A DNA stretch of 64,000 bases from Madurella fahalii (taxonomy: Eukaryota; Ascomycota; Sordariomycetes; Sordariales). This document shows, one piece after another, positions 36,561 through 46,843 of this stretch (position 1 is the first letter of the stretch; each line of letters opens with the position of its first letter). Location: positions 5,146,001 to 5,210,000 of the forward strand of contig CM056874.1 of NCBI GenBank assembly GCA_029876055.1, given 5' to 3'. The notes beneath the pieces are model-generated. The model made no database searches, had not been told where the DNA came from, and saw only the letters and a list, made by a program, of their open reading frames with translations. Both the position numbers and the translations under genes were made by a program.

Positions 36561-38372
36561 ATGGCCGTGGTTCTCGGGTCGGAAGAGGACAGCTACTTTT
36601 CGTCAACGTTGCGCCGCTCCCACTCACAGCCAAAGTTCGTCACCAAACGCGCCGGTTTCCACACTTCGGCTTCGGCTTCTCGGCTCGCTGACCTCTACCG
36701 TGAGCCCTCCGCCTCGATTCCATACTCACCAAGCTCCTCGGCGCCATCGTCTCCGCGGGCCGCTCAAGTCGAATCTTCCGACTTGTCGAGCTCGTCGACA
36801 CCTGCCACCAACTTTTCTCTGGCGTCGGATTGTGACGAGGCCGCCTCCCGTGGGTCGGTCACGCCAGACGACATCATCCTGCCTCAATATGAGGATGTCG
36901 GGTATTTCGGCCGGCTGGAGGCATTAGAACCGCCGCCGAGTCCGCAGACGGGCGACTCGCCCGCGCCTTCACCTAATGAACAGGATGATTCGGCCGCCAC
37001 GTCAAGACCCGGGAGTCCCGAGATTCCGGGGAGGGCCGAGGACGATATAGCATTGAGAGCGCAGCCTTCCCGGCATGTTGACTATTTGTCGCATAACTGG
37101 CGCGAGGAAGACATATGGTCCTCGTGGAAGCACATCGTCTCGAGGAGAGGTGACTACAGCAATGCGGCTCGCCTCGAGAATGCTTCCTGGAGGACATGGA
37201 TGAAAGCCAAGAACAAGCTAAGCACCGTCTCGCCCGAGACGCTGAATTGGTACGTAGACTTTGCGCGCCAACTTTACTGTTGCCTTTTCTGACACGGTAC
37301 CAGGCTCAAGGACTGCGACGTGACATGGCTTTATGGCCCGCTGCAGACGGGGTCGTCGAGCCTGAACAAGACATCGACGACGTCGAACAGCTCCAGGCTG
37401 TCCAAGTCGAATTCGTTCATCCACAAAAAGCCAATCCTGAAGAAGAGGAGCATGTCGGAAATCATGCTCCAAAGGTCACTGTCCACATCATCACTAGTAA
37501 AGCAAGCCGCTGCAGCAGTGCAAGCGCAGCAGAAGGAGGGCCTGAAGAGGATAGGCAGGCGACCGGTTCTCGAGCGAGCCACTACCGATTACATCACATT
37601 CCCCTTCTCGTCGCGCGGGTTGAGCCACGACGGAACGAGCTTGTTTCCTTCAACAAGATCATCCGGCATCATTTCTCCGAGTGGGGAGCGGAAGCACATC
37701 CACTTCAATGAGCAGGTATCCCAATGCATCGCAGTCGAGGTTAAGGGCGACGACGACGATGAAGACGACGGCCGATATCCGTACGACAGCGATTCGGACG
37801 ACGGGGCCATCATGATGAAACGGACGCAATATAAGAAGAGGCGGCCAACTCTGAGGCGAGCCAAGACGCCGAATAACACTGGAGAGAGCAAGACGATCGC
37901 CATGCTCCCTTCCACGACGTTGAAATACCGAGAAGACACGCCGGAACCGACGGAATCGGCGATGAAGCACAGCACGGGCGTGTTCCGAAGCCCGGTAATA
38001 TCGCCCTCGTCGTCGCAGGAGACGTTGCGGCCGTCCAAGAAGTCGGGTAAGCTCTTCATTGCCGGCGACGACGAGGACGGGGACGACGACGAGGAGGACG
38101 GGGGGATTGGCGGAGGCGACAGCGGCCCAAGCATATCTTCGGCTCTGCACTACGGCGAAGGCTCATCGGGCCTGCGTCGATCGGTATCTTCGAGCAGTTT
38201 GTCGGCCGAGCCGGCGGGGATGCGCAGGACCGAGTCCGGCATGTTCATGCCCTTTGAGGAAGGCAGCGCGAGCTCCTCGGGCGACGGCGGCCTGATCGGT
38301 CGGGTCATTGATACGGTAAATACGGCCCGGGATATTGCCCACGTTATCTGGAACGTGGGGTGGAGGAAGTGA
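36561..38372 (+). CDS. Reg1/Hex2-type regulatory subunit of protein phosphatase PP1
   Basis: Exons are 36561-37249 and 37304-38372 (54-bp intron, GTACGT donor, TACCAG acceptor, phase 2), giving 585 residues. The N-terminal third is Ser/Pro-rich. Residues about 205-245 (LENASWRTWMKAKNKLSTVS, then LNWLKDCDVTWLYGPL) match the DUF1752/Reg1 block. KHIHF at 360-364 lies in the family motif ERKHIHFNEQVSQCIAVEV and fits an RVxF-type docking site for the PP1 catalytic subunit. Acidic tracts and a C-terminal GRVIDTVNTARDIAHVIWNV helix follow. In yeast, Reg1 targets Glc7 to Snf1 and controls glucose repression. By homology this protein is expected to act in carbon-source signalling, but its substrate is not shown by sequence. 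The ATG at 36561 is followed by MAVVLGSEEDSYFSS, typical of the start of the family. Confidence 0.87.
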
Positions 38373-39527
38373 TTTTCTTTTTGTGGCGAGACCGTTCCTT
38401 GTTAACCAACGCTGTTTTTTTCCAGAAGGAGGCTGCATTCAATACCCATCGACTTCGACACAACCCGAGGAGTTCTTGAGGAGGGTGTACGATAAAGACA
38501 GAAAACGTCTAAACCGATTGCGTTACGTTCGTTCGTTTTCTGGCCTGCGGGGCGGCGAATAGGGGGGTGGGTTATCATTACGACGCGGACGGGACTCTTT
38601 TACCTCGGGCGCGACGGAGCCGTTTTGTATCGCATGGCAAGGAGTGTTTAAAAGTTCAGCTTGGCGGTTTTTGGCACGACACGGGACATGCATCGGTCGG
38701 GGGTGTTTGAGCAGGGTTTGCTTGTTATGGGGCTATTTTACTGTTGTTTTTTCTTGATCATGTGGTTGAACGCTTGGACGCCAGGAGGGGCTTTCCGGGA
38801 CGGCTCGAATTATCTAAACGGGCCGGTCTGTGGCATGGCAATACCAACCAGGCAGGTCCACTAGGGCTGCTTTGGGGGTTCGGCAACCGAGGGATAAGGG
38901 GGGTGGCGCACTTTTTGTGACGCTACATTAGGTAGTGTGACTGGGCGGGCGACCTTGGTTCGGCCGCTCTGGAGTCGTGGGAAGATAAAAGGAATAAAGA
39001 AACAAAATTACTTTCGGGTGGTTTGTTGCAAGTGTGGACAGGGCAGTGGATAACAAGATGGCCGGCCGAGGCAGTTTGCTCTACGACATGATACGTTATC
39101 AGGGCTAGGGTTATCTTAGGTGCTAATTAGTAGCATATGCTGCCACCCGAATTAAAATATCTGTGTCCTTTGCAAAGCCGGCCCCTTCAACAAGAATGGT
39201 CAAGCGCACAATACGAGCTAAAACTACCGAGACCCCATGCTACATAGTACACCAACTTCGTACACGAGCTACTTAGACTATCGGAGTGTATCAGTGCCAA
39301 AGCGTGTGGGGGCTCTCCAGGAAGCTCGGGCCTCCAAGGCGGCCGTGAACGCGTTGCATTGGGAGCTGCCTTGAGCTCCTGCGACCTGAACGACCAACTC
39401 CACACCAAAGCCTCCCCCTCCACCCACCAGAAGCCGACCACTTCGACGGCCGCACGTACAACACCACAACATCAACCGTCGATTCCGAAAGATACACGCC
39501 ACACCCGGTTACGCACATAGAGACAGA
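38373..39527. other. Intergenic, about 1.15 kb, Reg1-like 3' region and PRE2 promoter
   Basis: The interval separates tandem genes. It includes AGGGCTAGGGTTATCTTAGG near 39101-39120, a degenerate telomere-like stretch about 420 bp before PRE2. No gene was found. Confidence 0.55.
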
Positions 39528-40518
39528 ATGGATACCCTCGTGGCGCGGTACAGCCGCCCGGCCTACCAGCAGAATGAGCTCTTCTCAGAGCAGGAACAGC
39601 AGGACTTCGCAGACGCCGTGCCCAGTCTGTCTCTCAAGTTTGCCATGCCGCCGGTAGCCCATGTAAGCCCCCGCCTGTTTCTGTTTTTTTTTTTTTCTTT
39701 TCTTTTTTTTTTTTTTTCTTTTCTTTTCTTTTCTTTTTTTACTCGGAAGGGCTTCGTTTTTCGCTGACGGGGAGATGCTTTCCACGATTCATTAGCCTTC
39801 AGCCTGGCTCCGCGCTGCCACAGACGACCGGTCGAACCCGTCATGCCCCATCAAGATTGCGCACGGCACGACGACGCTCGCCTTCAAGTTCCAACACGGC
39901 ATCATCGTGGCGACCGACTCGCGTGCGACGGCGGGCAGCTGGATCGCCAGCCAGACGGTCAAGAAGGTCATCGAGATCAACAGCGCCCTGCTGGGCACCA
40001 TGGCCGGCGGCGCCGCCGACTGCCAGTACTGGCTCGCCTGGCTGGGCATGCAGTGCCGCCTGCACGAGCTCCGCCACAAGCGCCGCATCAGCGTGGCCGC
40101 CGCCTCCAAGATCCTGGCCAACCTCGTCTACCAGTACAAGGGCATGGGCCTGTCGATGGGCACCATGTGCGCGGGCGTGACCGAAGAGGAAGGCCCCGCG
40201 CTGTACTACATCGACTCGGACGGCACGCGCCTGGCCGGGAACCTGTTCTGCGTCGGGTCGGGCCAGACGTTCGCCTACGGCGTGCTCGACGCCGAGTACC
40301 GCGAGGACCTGACGGTCGAGGAGGCGCTCGAGCTGGGCAGCCGCAGCATCCTGGCGGCCACGCACCGCGACGCCTACTCGGGCGGCTTCATCAACCTGTA
40401 CTATGTCAAGAAGAACGGGTGGGAGAAGCACGGCTTTACAGACACCAACCCCGTGTTCTGGAAGACCAAGCTGGAGAAGGGCGAGTTTAGCAACGTCACG
40501 AGCGATCTTGCCGAGTGA
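39528..40518 (+). CDS. pre2: 20S proteasome subunit beta5 (Pre2), chymotrypsin-like
   Basis: Exons are 39528-39662 and 39796-40518, giving 285 residues. The 133-bp intron is inflated by T-rich DNA. The acceptor ATTAG at 39795 was chosen over CAG eight bases further because only it preserves the frame (PVAH|PSAWLRAATDDRSNP). The propeptide ends ...CPIKIAHG, and mature Thr1 is T70 in HGTTTLAFKF. Supporting catalytic residues are present: the Asp of VATDSRATAG (Asp17-type) and the Lys of QTVKKVIEI (Lys33-type). GTMAGGAADCQYWLAWLGMQ and YKGMGLSMGTMCAGVTEE are beta5 signatures. The subunit gives the proteasome its chymotrypsin-like activity after autocatalytic removal of the 69-residue propeptide. 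The gene is convergent with QRI7. Yeast Pre2 is nearly the same length. Confidence 0.97.
39679..39739 (+). repeat. T-rich tract inside the PRE2 intron
   Basis: The tract is made of long T runs interrupted by single C residues, partly as a TTTTC repeat. It accounts for most of the unusual length of this intron and acts as an extended polypyrimidine stretch upstream of the acceptor. Confidence 0.85.
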
Positions 40519-40904
40519 AGTGGGGCAGGGACAAGATAGAGAGGGTTGACTTGATTTTTTATTTTTTATTTTTATTCAGTTTTATTTTCCTTTTTTATTC
40601 CACGGGCACGGCGTCAGTTGATGGAACATGGAACGAAATAAAGACGAATACAGACGTGTAGATGTGTACAACACTCGTCGGAGCATGATAATTTGAGGGC
40701 AATCCGCTCTCAACCACCAAGTTCCCCGTGTGTCCTTGCTCCCTCCCGTCGATACAAGTACGTGATGTTACAGTTCCGGTGCCCATCTATCAACCCATTA
40801 CCCTAGGTAAGTAAAGGCCCCCCCACCCCCCCCCCCCCTCTTTTCCAAACCAAACCGGATTTCATGATCTTACACTTCTTCACGTATACAATACAGCGTC
40901 TTCT
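40519..40904. other. Intergenic between convergent PRE2 and QRI7
   Basis: The 386 bp hold two 3' ends, a T/A-rich stretch after the PRE2 stop (40553-40597) and a C-run near 40828-40840. No gene was seen. Confidence 0.65.
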
Positions 40905-42682
40905 TCACCGAACCATCGGGTCCCCCTCCCTCCTCCACCCCGCGATCCCCGTAATGCCCCCCCACCCTTCCTCGTCCTCGGTCGCCGGATTCGTGGGATC
41001 CATGCTCCACTTCCGCACGGGACAAATCTCCAGCCCGGACCGCCACCCCTCCTCGTACATCTCCATGCCCGTCCACGCGATCATGGCCGCATTGTCGGTG
41101 CACAGCTCCGCCGGCGGCGCCAGCACCTCCAGGCCTCGGTACCCCCGCACGTCCAGCACGTCGCGCAGCACCCGCCGTAGGAACTTGTTGCTCGCCACGC
41201 CGCCCGACACGACGAGCGTGGTGACGGGCAGCTTGGCGGCGCTGCGGCGGGCGCGGGTGAGGCGGAGCGGGGCGGGGTTGTGGTTGGGGTCGTTATCGTT
41301 GTCGTTGTCGTTGTCGTGGCCGGGGGATGGCGCCGATTTCCGCGTCTTGGGGCGGGACGCGGCGACCATGTCGTCGAGGGCGAAGATGACGCGGCTGGCG
41401 AGGTGCTCGAAGGCGAGCTTCATGGCCCCGTAGGCGAGCAGGCGGCGGGACGGGGTGGAGAGGGCCGGGTGGTCCTGCGTGACGATCTTCTGGACTTGGC
41501 CGTTGAGGCCGGCAAAGTCGTAGGTCATGGCGCGGGATTCTGGTTGGGCGGGAAAAGGGGGAGAGGAGAAAGAGGTTAGTTGATCAAGACTGGGAGAAAC
41601 CAAGAAAAAGAAAAAGAAAGAAAGAAAGACGGTAGGGAGAGAGAGAGAGAGAGAAGGAAGGGGGGCTCTATCTCGCGAGTCTCTCTTTAGTGATAGCAGT
41701 GGATGTACGTACGGGCTAAAGGTGGGGTCAGGAACCAATCTCGCTCTGACGCGGGTTGTCCGTCTCGCACTGGGGGCTTGAAGTGGGCGATTTCATTGAT
41801 GCGTCGGCGAGGCGGCGAGTACGAGGGCGGCCTGTAATTGCTATCTGGGTCGCTCGCGAAGGCGAACTGCTCCAGTGCCGCGCCGTACATGACGTTGGGC
41901 AATGAGGACGTCACGTCCGGGGGGAGGATGGCGCGGGCACACTTGTCGAGCATGTCTCCCAGGGCGGCCGTGGGGGTGTCAACGAGGAGGGTATGCTCGG
42001 TGAGGGAGCGCGAGAGGATTAGTTGGGTGTGGCCCCCCGAGACGAGCAGATTCATAAAGGGGAACGCGGGGGTTGTCTGGGAGGGGGAGGAGGAGGAGGA
42101 GGAGGAGGACGGCGAAGCGGACGGGGAAGGCCACGGCTGCTCAAGGGCGTCCACCAGCCGCGGCGTCAGGGCGTGCGCCTGCATGTGGTGCACCCCAAGT
42201 AGCGGCACCTGCCATGCTACTGACAACCCCTTGGCCACGCTCAGCCCGATTGCCAGGGACGACTTCATGCCCGGGCCGCGGGTGACGCTGACAAAGTCGG
42301 GGACGCGGCGGCGAGTAGTCTCGCCTGTTTTGGCATCATGGACGGGCAACCCATCGCTACCGCCTTCGGGTAGTGATCCTAGCGCCTCCTTGACCAGAAG
42401 AGCTAGATTCGCCGAATGCGTCTCGGCGGCGACGAGAGGATGCACGCCGCCATATGCGCGGTGGTCGGACGTGATCTTCTTATTAAATAACAGGCGCGCG
42501 GCTGAACCGGACTTCTCGAGGATGGCGACGCAACTGTCGTCGCATGATGTCTCGATGGCGAGCGTCAACAGGCTCCTTCTGCTGGCACTGGTACCGAGAT
42601 ACCGGTGTAAGGGATGCCTGTGAAGTAGGATTTGGTAAGGCCCTGCTCTACATCTGAGCAGGCCATAAGTCGCGAGTCTCAT
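40905..42682 (-). CDS. qri7: Mitochondrial tRNA t6A threonylcarbamoyltransferase (Qri7/OSGEPL1)
   Basis: Exons (minus strand) are 42682-41713 and 41539-40905, giving 534 residues. The 173-bp intron has a GTACGT donor, an AACTAACC branch and an ACCAG acceptor, and contains a GA-rich microsatellite. The N-terminus MRLATYGLLRCRAGPYQILL is a likely mitochondrial presequence. The TsaD/Kae1/Qri7 fold is evident: LLTLAIETSCDDSCVAILE, GGVHPLVAAETHSANL, the metal-binding HxxxH at H166-H170 (HHMQAHAL), LLVSGGHTQLIL, DTPTAALGDMLDKCARAI and VVSGGVASNKFLRR. The enzyme transfers threonylcarbamoyl to A37 of ANN-decoding mitochondrial tRNAs. It is longer than yeast Qri7 (407) because of a polySer insert and an (Asn-Asp)n insert, both encoded by microsatellites. 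Metal and ATP residues appear intact. Confidence 0.94.
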
Positions 42683-43237
42683 CGTCGGTTCCCTCTCTCA
42701 GAGATCATCTCAACTCATGAACCTATATCTGTTCCTAGAGATTCGAACGACGATCGATCCACTTGAACTCCAACAGGGATATCTAAGCACCGGTCTAGCG
42801 ATTTTATTCCAAGCCGTTTGCCGTGCTTGTTGCAAATAAAAGTTGTGTCGAGTTTGTTCGGTGAAGGCCATCAAGGTGCGTGTTGGTCGTGTGGCTTGTC
42901 CAAATTTCTCTTGGTCTCGAGCTGTCTGGCAGCTGCTGCCAGTTCGTGCCAGCTGTGTTCACCAAAACTCCCCTGACCGACACTCTACATTTTAGGACAT
43001 CAAATGTCCAGGGGCTGTGATCAGTTAATTGTAAACAGTTCAGTATTACTGTGCTTGAAATTTCTTTTTTCACCGGATACTATGTATGCAATATATAATG
43101 CACCGCCTCCCAGTACCCCCCGTTGACCCTTGTCAATGCCAGTTCCTGCTGTGTAAATCGTACCTCGGGCAAAGGCATCACTACTCTATGCTCCTACTCG
43201 TGTCTTTCCCATGATACCATAAACTTTCCCCGTGTCC
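42683..43237. other. Intergenic, about 0.55 kb, QRI7 promoter
   Basis: The interval lies between two minus-strand genes, so it holds the 3' end of the 1201-residue protein gene and the promoter of QRI7. A GAGATTCGAACGAC stretch at about 42738 was checked as a possible tRNA T-arm and does not fold into one. Nothing else was seen. Confidence 0.6.
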
Positions 43238-46200
43238 TCATGTCTGGCCGTTCACCCCGACAAAGTTGGTATACTCGCACTTGCAACCTCCCGTGCCGCC
43301 ATCCAGGCCGCCAAAGCTGGGGTTGAACGTGCTCGCCGGGTTGGTCCAGTCCCCTGTCGTATTCATGTTATTAAGCACCAGCTTGGCATCGTTCAGGATA
43401 ATCCGTCCCCGGTCGTCGACGCCCCGGTGAAAGTTCCACTTGTTGCCAAACTCGCCCCCGTGCGTATCCAATGTGACCGTGATCGGATACGGCATAGTGC
43501 CCGGCTGCGTGCCGTTGCTGGGCGAGGCGCCACCCTCGAAACCGCCCACCAGCCGGGTGGCGTTGTCCCGGCGCGTCCAGATTTCCACCTTTAACCGCAC
43601 CGAGGACCAAGTCATTAGGAAGTTTGCTTCCGACTTGAGGCACCCGCCGTTCTGATCCGCCGGCACCGGGGTGGTCTCGCCTCCAGGAAGCAGGGGGTCG
43701 ACGGATTTGAGATATAGCGTCTTGCTATAGTAGGTATAGAAACCATAACGTTCGGTTGGCAAGCCCCGGTCGTACAGCCGTAGCGGCTGCTGCTTCGGAA
43801 ACCCAAGGAACACGGCATCCACGCCCGTCCCATCCTCGTTCAGGACCGGTGCCGGCGCAACGTCCGACACATTGAGAGACCCGGCTCCCGCAGTCAGGTT
43901 TCCTTGCGGCCGGTCATCACGCATATTCAAAACACCGCGCCGCGTCAGGAGGTTAGAGCCCACCGTGTCGTTCACAGACCGGAGCATCGTGATGTAGAAC
44001 GGAGTTGGCTCGCCCGCCTTATCGTCAGACACCACCCCGTCGGTTGTGTTTCCGAGAAAGAACATCTCCTGGAAACTCGGCGGAGCGGGCTCCGACAGTA
44101 AGTCTAGGCTCGATGCTGGTTCATCACGGCGGCCCAAAATGAGCCGTCGAATCAACGACCCGATACCCGCACTCCGCAGGGTGGCGCGTGGGCTCGCTGT
44201 CGGACTCGACTTTGGCGAAGTCAAGTTCGTAATCGGTATCGTATTTCCGGGGTCAGTCGGGGTTGGACGCGGAGGCTCTTGCCCCGTGACGTTCCAGAGC
44301 TGCCGGGTATTGTTGTCAAACTGGATCTGGAAGACAAAGCTTGGCTGGCTCGCGTCAAACGGTGTGACCGACTCGGCTTGTTCTTTGGGAAGAGAGCAGC
44401 TCCAGAGTGTTGGAGGCTGAACGCATGCCGTCACGGCCTTGGAATCGGGTCCGATCACGGTTGAGATCCCCGTGGGAATAGGCGGGAAGTTGGTAAGATT
44501 CAGCCATTGTGATGGCACAGTTGCGTCGGCGACGGTCTGGCGTGACAACAGTACTCCGAGAACAACGCCGACGACAGTCAGCACCAGCATCGTCACGCAA
44601 ATGCCCAAGCACACCCGTCTCCGCTTCCTTCCCTCACGCCCGGGTCTTCCGAAGCAGCCGCGCAGAGAGAAGCAGCTACGGCCGCCCCATAGCCTACCCG
44701 CCTTCCAAGCAATGGCGTCCTCCTTTTCGTGCCGCCGCCGCTGGCGCTCTGCTTTTTGTCTAGGGCCGTGCCCTGACACTTCATGAAAATGATCGCCCGG
44801 CACAAATGATCCTAGCGGCCGGTCCGGCAAAGGTGTCTGATGCGAGTGAGGAGGAGGTGTTAGAGGGACATCTGTGAGATTGATTGCCCCTTGAGATGTC
44901 ATGGTCTGTGACAAGTCAGGTGGGACAGGGCCAGGCGATGGCGGATACGTAGCGTCCAGAGAATGACCCGGGGGGTAAACAGCTCGATAGCGAGCATCCT
45001 GATGTTTAGTCGGCGGCGAGTACGGAGGCGGCAAATCGGTTGATATCCTCACCTCCTCAGCTAGTGCTGACTTCTCGGATTGGATTGTAGTCTGAGGGGC
45101 TGTCGGGGCCGTTATTGAAGAACGGAGTGTTGGCGAGAGGTCCTCAATGATGATTACTGGAGGATGATGCCGTGGTTCCGAGACGCTCCGCGGCGTACTT
45201 GAGGATTCGGCTTCGGACCTGCGCGCAACAGGAGAGAGCTCCCTGTTCTTGTCCATGTGCTTCCACCATTGCCGGCCGCCCTCGACCTTAGGTTCTTCAG
45301 TGCCCTGCATCTGTGGCGTTGCAACACGTCGCGGGCGTCCCGAAAATTCAACGTCAGACCCGGGAGCAATAGGCGAGGGCTCCTTTTTCTTGTCTACCTC
45401 CTTCCACCATTGTTGGCTGTCCTCGGCCTTGGGTTTTTCAAAGCCCTGCATCTGTGGCGTCGCAACACGCGGCGGACGGCCCGAAACTACATTTTCCGGC
45501 CTTGGAGCAACAGGGGACGGTTCCTTTCTCTTATTCACATCATTCCACCACGTCCGACTTGGTTCGGGCTTAGGTTGAACGGAGCCCGACGTGGGTGTTG
45601 ACGCCGCCACTATCCGCAGCCTATTTGAGGATTCCGGTTCCGGGTTTAGGATAATAAGGGAGTGGGGCTTTTCCTCGCGCGTATTATTCCACTGTGATTG
45701 ACTGTTCTCCGACTTGGGTTCTTTGGAAGTTGGCGTTTGCGGCGTTGCGGGGGTTGGCGGCGCGAAAGGTGATGTGACTTGGTCCCACCATCCCTGGGAC
45801 TGTGAGCTCCCGGCCATGGCTGACCGTTGCCGGCCTTTGACTTTGATAGACTTGCGCCGCGTCGTCGCCGGGCTTCCATCCTCTTCGAACAGCGTAACCG
45901 GGGTTTCCATGTCGTCGTCGTCACTAATGTAAATTGATGTCGTTCCCGTGTCTCTATGGTTCTTTTTGTCACTGGGTAGCGGGACCCCCTCCTCATTGTC
46001 ACTTGCTGTTAAGGGTGAGATATCGGCGGCTTGGTGGTGTCTCGGAATTGAGGGGACAGCGGGCACTCCCAGTCTTTCAGCGAGCCCCGCATTGCCGAAG
46101 TCCTGCGGCGACATGCCATCCTCAGTGTCTGGAGACCAGGCCGAAGTTAACTTTGGCGAGACGGTCGTGGCTGGCTTGAAGTATCGAGGGAAGTCGACCG

Positions 46201-46843
46201 GGGTTTCGACCACGGCGGTCTGCGGGCTGATGATAACATTGGAATCCTGGGGCATCGCAAAGCCAATAACTATGGGCCCGGCGCTGGGAGACAGATCATC
46301 CTGTGGAGGTGTCTCAACGGCCAACCTTTCAACTCTCTTGCCCTTGGTCGGCTTCCGCTTTAACCAGGCAAAGGTGCCGATCGAGTCGTCTGACGGAGAA
46401 CCCTCGAGTGCTTTCAACGCAGCGGCATCCACAAACTTACCGGTCCGGCGGTTCTCAGCCCCGGGCCTCATCTGCCGTACCATGTGCTGTTGTTGCTTGC
46501 GGAGCTCGGACATGTCAGTGACGAGCTTGATCCCGGCTCTGGCATTTTGAGCTTTTTGCCTGTGGCGGGACCGTAACCTCCTAATCCTCTGCACAGACTG
46601 GCGGGCGGCCGAGCTGGGGATCCGTTGCGATGTCCGTCGCTCCGGCTGTTGTGTGTGCTCGCCCGAGACATCGCCCGTTGGTTTTGGAACGCCGTCGGGT
46701 TCTCCCCGGTCCAAGAGAACATCTTCTCCATCGCTGGTGATAGGTGACAGTACCTCGTCGTCTTCCCAGTCCTCCCATTCCTCCTTGGTTGTGGTAGACG
46801 AGCGGCTTCCAGAGCCGCTCTGGAGCGTCCATGGATCGCTCAT
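43238..46843 (-). CDS. Large single-pass membrane glycoprotein of unknown function, with internal WW-type repeats
   Basis: This is an uninterrupted 1201-codon frame from ATG 46843. The N-terminal ~740 residues are disordered, Pro/Ser/Lys-rich and likely cytosolic. They include a basic helical region (SVQRIRRLRSRHRQKAQNAR) and three tandem units of 47 residues with WWNDVNKRKEPSP, WWKEVDKKKEPSP and WWKHMDKNRELSP. A strongly basic GRPGREGRKRRR precedes one membrane helix (about 744-768, VCLGICVTMLVLTVVGVVLG). The positive-inside rule predicts a type II orientation with about 430 residues outside the cytosol. That part has around ten N-x-S/T sequons and paired cysteines (ACVQPPTLWSC, GGCKCEY). 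I do not recognise the family. It seems restricted to filamentous fungi, which is a guess. A wall- or secretory-pathway role would fit the topology. It is tandem with QRI7 on the same strand. Confidence 0.85.
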   Translation of the reverse strand: MSDPWTLQSGSGSRSSTTTKEEWEDWEDDEVLSPITSDGEDVLLDRGEPDGVPKPTGDVSGEHTQQPERRTSQRIPSSAARQSVQRIRRLRSRHRQKAQNARAGIKLVTDMSELRKQQQHMVRQMRPGAENRRTGKFVDAAALKALEGSPSDDSIGTFAWLKRKPTKGKRVERLAVETPPQDDLSPSAGPIVIGFAMPQDSNVIISPQTAVVETPVDFPRYFKPATTVSPKLTSAWSPDTEDGMSPQDFGNAGLAERLGVPAVPSIPRHHQAADISPLTASDNEEGVPLPSDKKNHRDTGTTSIYISDDDDMETPVTLFEEDGSPATTRRKSIKVKGRQRSAMAGSSQSQGWWDQVTSPFAPPTPATPQTPTSKEPKSENSQSQWNNTREEKPHSLIILNPEPESSNRLRIVAASTPTSGSVQPKPEPSRTWWNDVNKRKEPSPVAPRPENVVSGRPPRVATPQMQGFEKPKAEDSQQWWKEVDKKKEPSPIAPGSDVEFSGRPRRVATPQMQGTEEPKVEGGRQWWKHMDKNRELSPVARRSEAESSSTPRSVSEPRHHPPVIIIEDLSPTLRSSITAPTAPQTTIQSEKSALAEEVRISTDLPPPYSPPTKHQDARYRAVYPPGHSLDATYPPSPGPVPPDLSQTMTSQGAINLTDVPLTPPPHSHQTPLPDRPLGSFVPGDHFHEVSGHGPRQKAERQRRRHEKEDAIAWKAGRLWGGRSCFSLRGCFGRPGREGRKRRRVCLGICVTMLVLTVVGVVLGVLLSRQTVADATVPSQWLNLTNFPPIPTGISTVIGPDSKAVTACVQPPTLWSCSLPKEQAESVTPFDASQPSFVFQIQFDNNTRQLWNVTGQEPPRPTPTDPGNTIPITNLTSPKSSPTASPRATLRSAGIGSLIRRLILGRRDEPASSLDLLSEPAPPSFQEMFFLGNTTDGVVSDDKAGEPTPFYITMLRSVNDTVGSNLLTRRGVLNMRDDRPQGNLTAGAGSLNVSDVAPAPVLNEDGTGVDAVFLGFPKQQPLRLYDRGLPTERYGFYTYYSKTLYLKSVDPLLPGGETTPVPADQNGGCLKSEANFLMTWSSVRLKVEIWTRRDNATRLVGGFEGGASPSNGTQPGTMPYPITVTLDTHGGEFGNKWNFHRGVDDRGRIILNDAKLVLNNMNTTGDWTNPASTFNPSFGGLDGGTGGCKCEYTNFVGVNGQT
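45230..45560 (-). repeat. Three tandem 141-bp coding repeats
   Basis: The plus strand shows GCCCTGCATCTGTGGCGTTG at 45302 and nearly the same at 45443, exactly 141 bp apart, with flanking similarity. A third unit lies one period to the right. The units encode the 47-residue WW-containing repeats of the membrane protein. The high nucleotide similarity implies recent amplification or gene conversion. Confidence 0.85.

Noticed and set aside
42725..42790. Possible tRNA on the minus strand (GATTCGAAC match to a B box)
   Set aside because: The bases flanking the loop do not pair as a T-stem, and no A box or acceptor stem could be found.
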